DNA from: Ashinkailepas kermadecensis | Lineage: Eukaryota; Arthropoda; Thecostraca; Neolepadidae | Reading direction: 5' to 3' | NCBI GenBank assembly: GCA_034440615.1 | Contig: JAOTOM010004290.1 | Location: 62,001-126,000 of the forward strand | Length of the DNA stretch: 64,000 nt | In this document: piece after piece, positions 21,420 through 31,499 of the stretch | Numbering within the stretch: the first letter of the stretch is position 1 | Layout of the letters: each line of letters begins with the position of its first letter | Made by a program: the position numbers and the translations under genes | Notes under the pieces: generated by a model | Database searches by the model: none | What the model was told of the DNA's origin: nothing | Seen by the model: the letters and a program-made list of their open reading frames with translations, nothing else

Positions 21420-21563
21420 GTCATATGATGACCTTTCCTCAATGGTTAGAAAATACAGTTGAAATTTACTTTGCTCTTGGTGTATATTCAGGTATCCGAA
21501 TGTACACCAAGGGCAAAGTAACTTTGACTGTATTTTCTAATTGAGGAAAGGTCATCATATGAT
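21420..21563. repeat. Strong hairpin, ~67-bp arms, 7-base loop
   Basis: ATGATGACCTTTCCTCAA, TTAGAAAATACAG, ACTTTGC and TTGGTGTA on the left pair with TACACCAA, GCAAAGT, CTGTATTTTCTAA and TTGAGGAAAGGTCATCAT on the right, with only a few mismatches. A transcript would fold into a long, slightly bulged stem. It may be a tiny MITE or a hairpin RNA source; no expression evidence is available. Confidence 0.7.
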
Positions 21564-22242
21564 CTTGATGAAATGATATGCTCCTTGCCAGAGTTAAATA
21601 ATTTATATAGCAAGATGATGGGACCACTCATTTTTTTTGGGCAAATGCATACTTTTCATTTGTAGCAAAATAACACCACAAAGGTGCTTTGAGTTTGGTA
21701 GCATAGCATAAAAGTAATGTTGAAAATAAAAATACAATTGCAGCCTGACCTAACCCAGCTTAACCTCCCATTGAAGAAAAAATAAAACTTGCATAATATT
21801 TCAACGATTTAAAATTTCAAAAAGCTCACCATACCTAACATAACCTGTCTTTGAAAAACACTTTTCTTTAAACAAATTCTTGTGGAAAAAAGATTCCAGC
21901 TCAAACCTAAACCAACCTAACCAAAAATGTATTATAACCCAACCTAGCCTAGCCTAACCATCCATGAAAGGAAATATGGTAAATATGAAGATCAAGGTAA
22001 AATGTGATTTTTGGGATTTTTTTTTGTAATGGTATGCTTTCTGACATTATGAAGATGATGCAGTCACTCATTTTCACAGCAAATGATTATTTTTAAGTCA
22101 TATACCCTATGGGTAAATATTAAGATCAAGGTAAAATGTGATTTGTAATTTTTTTTTGTAATGGTATGCTTTCTGACATGATGAAGACGATGTGGTCACT
22201 CATTTTCAGCATAGTATATAAAATGTATCATAGCATAATATA
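21564..22242. repeat. AT-rich repeat field with short duplicated blocks
   Basis: Phrases such as AAATATTAAGATCAAGGTAAA and GGTATGCTTTCTGACAT recur within 200 bases (about 21990 and 22115), with TTAGG-like words between. The composition resembles 31500-34560. No coding sequence. Confidence 0.45.
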
Positions 22243-22342
22243 ATCTAACCTAACCTAACCTAGCCTAACATAACCTAACCTAGCCCAACATAACCTAACC
22301 TAGCCTAACATAACATAACATAACAAAACATAACCTAACCGG
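22243..22342 (-). repeat. Interstitial TTAGG telomere-like repeats
   Basis: About 100 bases of CCTAA-type units (TAACCTAACCTAACCTAG and variants CATAA, CCCAA), the complement of the arthropod telomere repeat TTAGG. The units are degenerate, as expected for an old interstitial tract. Confidence 0.75.
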
Positions 22343-22688
22343 AAAACCAGTATACGCAATATGCTATATTTGTAGAGTGAAGATTTTGTAGTGTATTTCT
22401 TTGCCAACTGAAAAGTAATCATTTGCAGAGAAAATGAGCAGTCGCATCATCATTTGCACGTTCAAATACCCCATATGAAAATAAAAAAATAAAAAGTCAC
22501 AATTTACCTTGATCCTGATATATACCAGAAATATTATCGATACAAATTGATAAATATTGAATGGTTGTTTTTTTGCAAGAAAATAATAAAATAAATGGCA
22601 TTATTGTGCTTGAAGGTAACTATCAACAAAACATGTTTAAACACACAATATAACTCCATAAAGCAAGCAAATGATGGTATTTTTGGGA

Positions 22689-23205
22689 TAAAAGGTGTTT
22701 TTTGAAGTTTTGGAAAACAAATTCAGAATATGATGCTTATAAACATGACTAAGAAGATGCGACCACTCATTTTCGGCGCTGATGCTTACTTTTCAATTTG
22801 AACGATGACGTCATACGTATGGCACGGTTCACATACCTTAATGAGATGGTCGAAGTAGCTTAATCTAATATAATCTAACCTAACCTAAACTAACTTAAAC
22901 TAACTGGTACATTTTTGATAAAAGGTGTTTTAATTTACACCTTTTATTAGATAAAAATTAACCAGTTAGCTGAGTTAGTTTAGGTTAGGTTAGATTATAT
23001 TAGATTAAGCTACTTTGACCATCTCATTAAGGTATGTGAACCGTGCCATACGTATGACGTCATCAAACCGTACCAATGTAACGTCATCGTTCAAATTGAA
23101 AAGTAAGCATCAGCGCCGAAAATGGGTGGTCACATTTTCTTAGTCCTGTTCATAAACATATTCTGATTTTTTTCTTAAAAATTCCTAAAAACACCTTTTA
23201 TCAAA
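22689..23205. mobile_element. Foldback element, ~255-bp arms around a short centre
   Basis: The left arm (GATAAAAGGTGTTTTTTGAAG, CATTTTCGGCGCTGATGCTT, TACGTATGGCACGGTTCACA, TAATGAGATGGTCGAAGTAG) is mirrored by the right arm to 23205, centred near 22940. The right arm carries a ~30-base extra block near 23060. TTAGG-like words lie inside both arms. A third, single arm is at 26426-26665. Confidence 0.8.
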
Positions 23206-23223
23206 AATTTACCTGTTATAAAG

Positions 23224-23770
23224 TCATAAAGTATTAAGGCTTAATAAGAGCCACAGGGGCCCATCTGGGTTAAGCCTATCTAGAAAAGGTACTAGGAATG
23301 TACATACTCCCACCCCAATCAATCCCTTATCCCAAGTTCCTAGGAAGCTATATATCCCAGCCTATCTAGCACCACTCACTTGCTACCGCATAACACCCTC
23401 AACAATCACAAGCTCCTCCCATCACACCCATCGTGCCACCATAGACAATCTCATCAGCATCACATCCCGAAGGAAGGTGCCAAATCCACTGCTAGGCACA
23501 CCCCACACAAATTCAGAAAGCATTCAGACTTAATAAGAGACTCACTTGCTATTGCATAATACACTCAACAATTACAAACTCCTCCCATCATACCCATTGT
23601 GCTACCATAGACAATCTCATCAGTATCACATCCCGAAGGAAGGTGTTGAATCCACTGCTTGGTACACCCTATATAAAGTTATAAAGCGTTTAGACTTAAT
23701 AAGAGACTCACTTGCTATTGCATAACACACTCAACAATTACAAACTCCTCTCAACTCCCAACTCCTCCGT
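23224..23770 (-). repeat. LINE 3' UTR with three tandem ~100-280-bp units
   Basis: Three successive blocks share GACTTAATAAGAGACTCACT or GGCTTAATAAGAGCC, CTCATCAG(C/T)ATCACATCC, CGAAGGAAGGTG and TCCACTGCT(A/T)GG. They lie directly 3' of the reverse transcriptase frame on the minus strand. Repeated units of this kind are known in some LINE 3' UTRs; here they also occur alone at 20650. Confidence 0.6.
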
Positions 23771-23773
23771 CGG

Positions 23774-26425
23774 TCAACCCTCCCTGGAATACAGAAAAAC
23801 AAGCCCCCTATTCTTATAATGATTGTCTATGCCGTTTTTAAAGATGTTCAGTGTGTTGCTACTGACAATGGTTCCTGGCAGCTGGTTACAGTGTTCTACT
23901 ACCCTGTTGGTGAAGAAAGACTGCCTTAACCTTGTCCTGCTGTGATTAACTTTAATTTTGAATTGATGACCTCTAATTGCATCATTTCTGTTAAATTCAA
24001 ACATTTCCATGAGATATCCCTGTTCCTGACCATGAACAAATTTAAAAACCTCGATGAGATCTCCTCTCAGCCTTCTATATCTAAGTGAAAACATATTCAA
24101 TTTCTTCAATCTTTCCTCATATGCCAGGTTGCCTATACCATTAACCATTTTTGTTGCCCTCTTTTGTACTCTCTCTAAAAGCCAACAATCTTTCTCATAA
24201 CTAGGGGACCAAGCTTGGACACAGTATTCCAAATGTGGCCTGATATATGCACAGTAAAGCTTCCTGATGACCTCCTCACTTTTGTATGACACATTCCTCT
24301 GTATTGCCCCAAGCATTCTTAGTGCCTTCTTCATGGCTTCTTTGGTCTGTTCTGATGCCCCAAATTTGGTGTTCAAAATAACCCTAAGTCCTTCTCCTGC
24401 TGAGTCACAGATAGTACTTGGCCACCCATCAAGTATAGAGCCTTCATATGCTGCCTACCTACATGCATGACTTTGCACTTATCAAAATTAAACTTCATTT
24501 GCCATTTTTCGGACCATTTCACTAGCTCGTCTAAGTCTTTCTGCAGCAAAACCTGCTCATTGTGCCCTGTTATTGCCCTAAAGATCTTCAAATCATCCGC
24601 AAATTTCAAAACCTTACTGCTTAGGCCACATTCAATGCTATTCACATACATAATGAACAATAGTGGCCCCAGTACCGACCCCTGGGGTACTCCACTAAGA
24701 ACATTTTGCCATGATGACTTTGTACAATTTAGCATCACTCTCTGCTGTCTATCTGAAAGCCACAACTCTATCCATTTTAGGATGCTACCTGCAATACCAC
24801 GGACCTGAAGCTGCATCATTAACTGTCTATGGGGTACCTTGTCAAAGGCCTTACTAAAGTCAAGATATGCTACATCAACCTGATTTCCCTGATCAAATTG
24901 TTCTGTAGCAAAATTAAAAAAGTCCAAGAGATTTGTGAGACACAATCACCCTTTTCTAAACCCATGTTGAGTATCTTGAATCAATCTGTTTCCTTCCAGA
25001 AAACTAACTATTGTATCCTTGATAATTGATTCGAGTACCTTGCAGACTAGGGATGTGAGGCTTACTGGCCTATAGTTTTCAACTTTCCCTCTTTCTCCTT
25101 TCTTGAAAATAGGAACTACATTTGCCCATTTCCAATCTGTAGGAATTTCGTTTTGTGAAACTGATCTACAAAATATTATATTAAGTGGAATTGCCACTTC
25201 CTTTTCAGCTTCCCGCAATACCCTAGGCTTTATTTTTCTGATATACTTGAAAACAATATCACTATCAATGAAATCAACATTGTGTATCTGATCACCTGTC
25301 ATTGAACTGTGGTTCACGGTTGGCAGATTAGTCACATCCTCCACTGTAAACACTGATTTAAACTGCTTGCTCAGCTCCTGAACCATCTCACCATCCTCAC
25401 TCAATATAGTCCCAATTTACTTCCAGTGGACCAATTGTGCTTGAAACTTTACTTAGCTTGTAGAAACTAAAGAACTTTTCACTGTCCCCATTACAGTTCC
25501 TAGCCAAATCCAATTCTTTTGCTCTCTTTGCTGCTCTGATTTTCTGCTTCACAGCATCTCTAGATTTTGTATACAACCTTATATGTATGATATTTGAAGC
25601 TTCCTTAAATACTCTAAATGCATCTTTCTTAGCCTTAATTGCTTTCATCACATCTGGTGTAAGCCATGCTGGCTTTCCTACCCTTCTTTTGCACCTTTGC
25701 TTTTGGAGGACATGTCTAACCTGCATTTCCCTCAAGTAAGATTTGAACTTTTCCCACATTTCACAGGCATTTAAATCAAAGAATTCTTCTTCCCATTTTA
25801 TGGCACTTAAAGCCTCTCTCATGCAGTCAAATTCTGCCATGTTAAAATTTGGAATCTTTGCCAAATTATCCTTGATTGTCCCTGCTACCTGTGCCTTGAA
25901 TCTTACTATGTTATGGTCACTTCTTCCCAGAGTTTCTCCTACAGTCAAGTCTTGAACTAAATCACTTAAATCTGAGAAGACAAGGTCGAAGAATGAGCCC
26001 TGCCTGGTTGGTTCCATTACAAACTGGTGTAAGAACAAGTCCTCTTCAAGGCATTTCCTAAACAGTTTACATGATGGGGAGCCAACACCAACATTTTCAT
26101 ATCCTTTTAGATTAAAGCCACCAAGAATAAGGCATTTCCTCTGAAAGTTTCTACTGATTTCCTCACAAATCACTTTATCGAGCTCCAGTTGCTGAGAATG
26201 TGGCAAGGTTCCTGATCGATACAAAGCTCCTATCCTCAGTTTATTGCTGTTGCCTTTTCCGACAGCAACATCAAACCAAATGGACTCTACACACATTTTT
26301 TACCCCATCTGCTACTTTTTGAGAACTATAAGCTATTCACATACAGCATTACACCACCCCCTTTCACTGCTGGACCCCTATTGCATGAAAACATATTGTA
26401 TCCCTGGATCTGATTCTGTCTGTTA
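23774..26425 (-). pseudogene. CR1-like LINE ORF2 (endonuclease + reverse transcriptase), frameshifted
   Basis: On the minus strand the order is endonuclease then RT. 26425-26300 gives KGGGVMLYVNSL followed by a stop. 26296-25397 carries the rest of the APE domain (LILGGFNLKGYENV, GRSDHNIVRF). 25404-24946 has WANVVPIFKKGERGKVENY and RPVSLTSLVCKVLE. 24945-24373 has VAYLDFSKAFDKVPH, SGVPQGSVLGPLLFIMYVN and LKFADDLKIF, keeping the catalytic Asp pair. 24376-23774 is the thumb and C-terminus (VSYKSEEVIRKLYCAYIRPH, KRATKM). At least three frame breaks and a GDFN to GGFN change show it is dead. The 5' end is truncated at 26425 against a foldback arm. The reading frames are otherwise long, so inactivation is fairly recent. 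Confidence 0.88.
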
Positions 26426-26665
26426 GTTTAGGTTAGGTTATATTAGATTATATTAGATTAAGCTACTTCGACCATCTCATTAAGGTACGTGAACCGTGCC
26501 ATACGTATGACGTCATCAAACCGTACTGATGTGACAGCATTCAAATCGAAAAGTAAGCTTCAGCACCGAAAATGAATGCTCCCATATTCTTTGTCATGTT
26601 CATGAACATCATATTCTGAATTTTGTTTCCAAAAATTCAAAAAACACCTTTTATCAAACATTTAA
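26426..26665. mobile_element. Solo arm of the 22.7-23.2-kb foldback family
   Basis: TAGATTAAGCTACTTCGACC, TACGTATGACGTCATCAAACC and CACCTTTTATCAAACATTTA match the right arm at 22990-23210. The truncated LINE lies between the full foldback and this arm, so a foldback copy was probably broken by LINE insertion or rearrangement. Confidence 0.65.
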
Positions 26666-28069
26666 CACATTTTGATTTATTCCAACATTATTTTTATGCT
26701 CTATCAAATAACTCCAATCCCCTTTTTGGTGTTATTTTGTCTGTCACACAAAAAGTAAGCATTTGCAGATGAAATGAATCATCATATAATGTTAACCACA
26801 TTCATAAACATTGCATTGGAAAACGAAATTCCCATGGATCAGAAATACCTTCAACTGCAAATTTACCATATTGGTAAGAAGTTTGAGGTCTGGTAAATTC
26901 CAATGGTGGCAGTGTCCGGCGACCATTAGGAGTCGAATCAAGATACTGGTGTCACAAGACACTATCAATATTTTGATTTGTGTTGCACTGGCAAGGCAGG
27001 TGGCAGTACCAAAATCACACAACCCTCCACCCCGGCCTCCAGCGCCACCGCACGAATGGTGGTGGACCCGGGTGACCTGCACCATAGGCATACAGCACGA
27101 CATCGTGCATTGTTTTCTCTTCTAGTAGTCTTTGAACTTGTGATTCTTGCCGCCAGATGTATTCATTATGAACCAAATTATTACAAATTATACCAACAAC
27201 CAGCACAACTATCCGCCAGTTGCGAGGCTTTAGTGTCTAACCTATCTATATTTATCGAATTGTGATTCATGACGATTATATCCGGGGCTGTTTTCTGTTG
27301 AGAGCCCTGATCTTACCCCAAAATAAGAATGCGTTCAGATTTTCAAACAAATCCCAACTTCTTCCGCTCCTCTCGGGTCACAAGATTCGGATACTTGCTT
27401 TCGTCTACGCGGCAGCGCCCTCTTCCAAACAATTTAAATATTTGTTCAAGGATTCCAATTCAGGTAAGAGGTGAGATTACCCGATGATTTTACAAACACT
27501 TTTCCAGCTTCTAGTGACGTCAGCGTTGCATACAACTCTGCATATCCATCGTTGAACCAAGGCAATTTTTACATGAAAAACTGGAGGCCCGATTCCTCCC
27601 AGTCTCTTCTAAGTGCACCGAAGCTAATACGTGAGACAGGGTGGCATATTATGCCCGCCGCACTGGCCGCGTCCATGCATTTGGCTTGTGAAAAGCGGAA
27701 GATTGGAATGAAGGTTTTCTTAAATCGATTACTTCATGTGGGTGATTTCCAAGCTGAGTTACTCGTTTTACCGATAAGTATATTCAGGCTGAGTACCTTT
27801 TATTCTTTATTCAGCGGATCCCGTAGAGTGTGAAGTTGCATATTTCGTGGGCTGCAGTCGAGGATCTTTCTGTTAAATTATCCCCCCCCCCCACCCGACG
27901 AGGCACCATCTTTCCGTGGTGGGAGAGGGGGGGGGGGATTGTGTGCCCCGAGGACCCGGCGGACCAGGCCATCGGTTCAATGGTGAGGGGCGAGACTAAG
28001 AGTGCCTCAGTCATCCTTTCATCCATACGCTCCCATTCCAATTCCCATATCATCTCAACATCCATGTTC
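26666..28069. other. Unassigned spacer
   Basis: No convincing gene. The 120-codon frame at 27471-27833 has no recognised domain. A C-run/G-run inverted pair flanks 27884-27940 (CCCCCCCCCCACCC and GGGAGAGGGGGGGGG), resembling the ends of the dispersed hAT-like repeats. Confidence 0.25.
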
Positions 28070-28325
28070 TTCACCTGGCCCTGCAGCACCAACTATCCCT
28101 ACTATGAGCAGGTAGGGCAACTTCCCCGGTCCTGCCCTCCAGCTCAGTTTTATCGGGGTAGTCACGGCCCTTCGGCCCGTCCCCCGGGATTGACGGAGTC
28201 CTGGAGGTTGAGGTTCCCCGTCGCACGGTCCTAGTTGTGACGGAGGACCAACACGCCTCTTGGGTTATAATATCCCGGAGTGGCGGGCGGGTCCGTAGGG
28301 CCCCATACGGGCCAAGCGACATGTC
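28070..28325 (-). repeat. Dispersed repeat Z, copy 1
   Basis: Read on the minus strand, GGCCCGTATGG, GACCCGCCCGCC, CCTCCGTC, CGTGCGACGGGG(A/G)ACCTCA and CCTCCAGGACTC match 43690-43960 on the plus strand. Nature unknown. Confidence 0.55.
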
Positions 28326-28389
28326 GCCTCAGGCCGGTCATGCCGGACATGCCGCCTCAGACATGTCGCGACATGTCCGGTCACAAATC

Positions 28390-28570
28390 TGATCTCCTAA
28401 ATCTGATAAATCAGATGGAGACATGTCTGAACCAACTTTACGACTACTTCCTGGATAACGGTTTGAAGGTAAACCCGACCAAAACTCAACTTCTCACGTT
28501 CGGATCGCGTCAAAATCTTCGCAATATTACCCCGATACGAGTGTGCTTCAGGGACGTCGTGATAGATGAG
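28390..28570 (+). pseudogene. LINE B reverse transcriptase fragment, left half of a split copy
   Basis: Encodes LDNGLKVNPTKTQLLTFGS and RVCFRDVVIDE, the part of non-LTR RT just after the catalytic region. It ends exactly at the left copy of TAGATGAG (28563-28570), where the 8.2-kb element begins. The protein resumes at 36786 with SHSCRNLGVTFDRHMSW after the second TAGATGAG. The copy is 5'-truncated near 28390. Confidence 0.85.
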
Positions 28571-28827
28571 CCGGGGTGTCGATTTTTGAAAAACATTGGG
28601 GGGGGGGGGGGGAGGGCCGAAGTGCCAACGCACTAGGCCCCCAAAAAAAAAAATTCATCGGATTCAGCCCACTATATTTTCAGATCTCAGAAATTCTGAT
28701 TTTTTATTCGACGATGGGTATGTTTATGTTTATTAAGCATCCTCAGCAACGGGGAAAATCGTCCAATAACTGGTGAAGTCACCTAATTAAAAGAGCAGTG
28801 TGCGGTACATGTCAACATAACAACTCT

Positions 28828-28939
28828 TGGTTGGTTATTGGTTCCACGACACGTCGACCGTTGTGTCATATAGCGTCGCTAATATCTCACGCCGATTGGT
28901 CGCGGGCGAAGAGTAGCGACAGGTGAGACTCGAACTCAC
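28828..28939 (-). mobile_element. tRNA-derived SINE, 5'-truncated, 15-bp target duplication
   Basis: CAACATAACAACTCT flanks it perfectly (28813-28827 and 28940-28954). On the minus strand it starts inside the tRNA T-arm (GGTGAGTTCGAGTCTCACC), continues with the same body as the copy at 38054, and ends CCAATAACCAACCA. Truncation within the tRNA head is consistent with incomplete reverse transcription. Confidence 0.85.
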
Positions 28940-29203
28940 CAACATAACAACTCTGAGTAATAGCATGCGACTGCAGTGCCATATAGTGGGCTCGGATCTA
29001 CCGTCACCGTCACCGTCACTGTTACCCTCCTCCTCACTCCACACACCAACAAACACACACCGGCTGAAATAAAAATACTTCAGCGATCAGATGCAGGCTA
29101 AAACACACCGACATTGATGAAGCATCAGAGCACAGCAGACCTGAACGGTGATGACGATGGGTGAAAGTATTTCCTTGGTGCCTAACGTTAGGGAGGGGAA
29201 TTT

Positions 29204-30246
29204 TTCCCTTTAGTACGCCACTGCGGCTGCTCAACGTGTTTTTTCCGCAGATTGCACGATCGAGAGTAGAAAGGCCCTTCGGATAATTTTCTTTCGGGAC
29301 CCATTCTGAATTTTCCGGTGCTCTGATCGATTCGATGGAGTCTCCTTGTGGTTTTTGTGGTGAAGTCTATTTTTTATAAGACCCCTGCAGGCTATTTTTG
29401 GAACCCGGTACGATTCTTCTGGGTCTCGGTGCGTTTTTCCCGTGCCCAAACAGGTTTCTTTTCCGGCGTCCGACGACTTCTTATTTTGTGGATCTTTGAC
29501 GCATTTTTTCCGTCCGCAAGGTGACATTCCGGGCATATATTGGTACTTGGGAAGCCAGCTGCAACTTGTGGGGCTCCGGCACGACGTTTTGGCCCCAGTG
29601 AGATTTTCAAGAGAAGCGGCGTTAATTTTTTTTGTCTAAGTGCTATTTTTTTGGGCCCCGTCGTCACTTGTTGGGATCCCTTGCGGTGGGTACGACACGT
29701 TTGTGGGGGCCCAACAAGTTTTGTGGGCTTTTGGAGCTATTGTTGAGATCCCAGATTGATTTTCCGTGTCCGGACTGTTTTTCATTTACCCGGCTTCATT
29801 TGTTGGGTGATCTCAACGAGACTTTTAGAGCCCCGGTGGGACCTGTCAGGCCTCTGGCGTGATTTTCAGGGGCCCGGGTGATAATTCTTAGTACCCCAGT
29901 CTCGGCGTGATTTTCAGGAGGCCCCGGCCCGACCGTTTGTGGACCCCGTCGTGATTTTCTTGAATCCCGCCACGACTTGTTTGCGGCCCCAACGTGATTT
30001 TCAGGGGCCCAGGTGCAAACTTTTGAGGCCCCAGCGTCATTATCGGGGCCCCTGCGCTACGTTTGGAGGCCCCCAAAGTGATTTTTCTGAGCCCTGGTGC
30101 GATTTTTGGTGGACCGAGTGAAATTTTTAGGGAGCATAGCGCATTTTTTTCCTAAGCTCGGCGGATTCTTGGGGGCCCCACAACCTATCAGGAGGGGGGG
30201 TGAGGCAACTGCCCACAATTCCCCTCCCCATTCGGTATGTCACTGT
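29204..30246 (-). mobile_element. GGGCCC-type ~30-bp array between hAT-like ends (copy 2)
   Basis: About 950 bases of degenerate units near GGGCCCCGGCGTGATTTTC, spaced roughly 30 bases. On the minus strand the block is entered through a CAGTGACATACCGAATGGGG end at 30246, similar to the CAGTAGCGTACCGAAGGGG end at 42988 that precedes a shorter stretch of the same array. A CAGTGGCGTACTAAAGG end is at 29222. No coding capacity. Confidence 0.55.
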
Positions 30247-30363
30247 GCCATGCAATGATGCAACATAAGAATCCAGGAATAGTTCATCTGTTTCATCACT
30301 CACATGTGATTTCAACTCCCCAGTTATCCAGACAGTTTGAGGGAAGTCAAACATCTGCTCCAT
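30247..30363 (-). other. Possible exon fragment broken by the hAT-like end
   Basis: A 39-codon stretch (MEQMFDFPQTVWITGELKS onward, with DETDELFLDSY) has a protein-like composition and runs straight into the CAGTGACATACC terminus at 30246. It may be a captured or interrupted exon. I do not recognise the protein and cannot find neighbouring exons. Confidence 0.2.
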
Positions 30364-31499
30364 GGATCAGCAAGGATGGATTGTAAGGCAACATGGATAC
30401 CATGGAATTCCGGTCACAGTAGTTATGCTACAATACATACCTTCTTCTACAGACTGCTTTGGAGATGGATGAGTTCCTGAAGTTTGGTCAGGGTTGGAGT
30501 TGGAGGTGGATGGAGCAACACTGTGAAGGACATAACATATGGTTCAAGAGACTTGTTTCCATTAACAATACAGGGGATGAAGTAACATTTTCATTGAATT
30601 CTATGGTTTTCATTGGCTTCATTGACTTCTATGGTGTCCTGAGTAAGTAGGACAATCGAGATGGGTTTCTGTTATATGCATTGTAGAAGCAATGTTGTCA
30701 TGTAGCTTTTATACCCCAGTGAGGATGGTATGGATTCACTCATAAGTGAATTTGCAAACATACTGATATATCAGTTAACAACAATGCAGGGAGCTATGTG
30801 ATCAACATGGTCTGTGCCCTAAAGCCCAAATAACTAAGTAACAATGCAGGGAATTTGCTGCATAACACTTTGACCATCAATTAGCCATGATATATGGCAT
30901 CATATTTCCCATGCTATTTAGAATAGTGAGCTATATTTTGCGTACAAACATCAGGACATTAGAAATGTTAATTAACGTTACACTCATCAGTTCCTAACAA
31001 GTGTCAGCAATACATTTCCTTCATGTGCTTTAAACATGATTCAAGAACGCACTGTCATCGATTTTAAACTTGCAAAAAGAGTGGGCCGCCTGGTGTTTTG
31101 AGTGCTATTTGAGTGAATTTGCTGTCTTGTTAGTGAAATGACCACTTATTGAGATATAAGTACATTAACTTTGCCTGCTTCTATTATGAAACATTTTGTC
31201 ATTTTCATCAGAATAACTTCTTGTCCACAAACCGGTGTATGCATTTCTATGAATTTCTCATATTTATTAACACAAATTATGTAGATCTGATTTGCAAATT
31301 TATAACACAGAAAATGTTATCAGTTCCATTCCTGAAAATATAGTACTTTCAACATGTTATTGTTCTTTGTGAAGCAATAAGTGCAATGCTCTCATGCAGC
31401 ATGCAGATGGAGGTTCATCACGTGCACTAGGTAGCACAAAAAGAGATATTATTGCAGTCTAAGGTAACCACAAGACAGGTTTTACACCCATTTTAACTC
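30364..31499. other. AT-rich interior of the large element
   Basis: No gene recognised. ATGGTATGGATTCACTCATAAGTGAAT at 30727 is a decayed relative of the palindrome at 2776-2811. Confidence 0.3.

Noticed and set aside
22243..22342. True chromosome end
   Set aside because: The TTAGG-type tract is short, degenerate and embedded between unrelated sequence on both sides.
27471..27833. 120-codon plus-strand frame
   Set aside because: Protein-like in parts but no family resemblance or neighbouring exon could be found.
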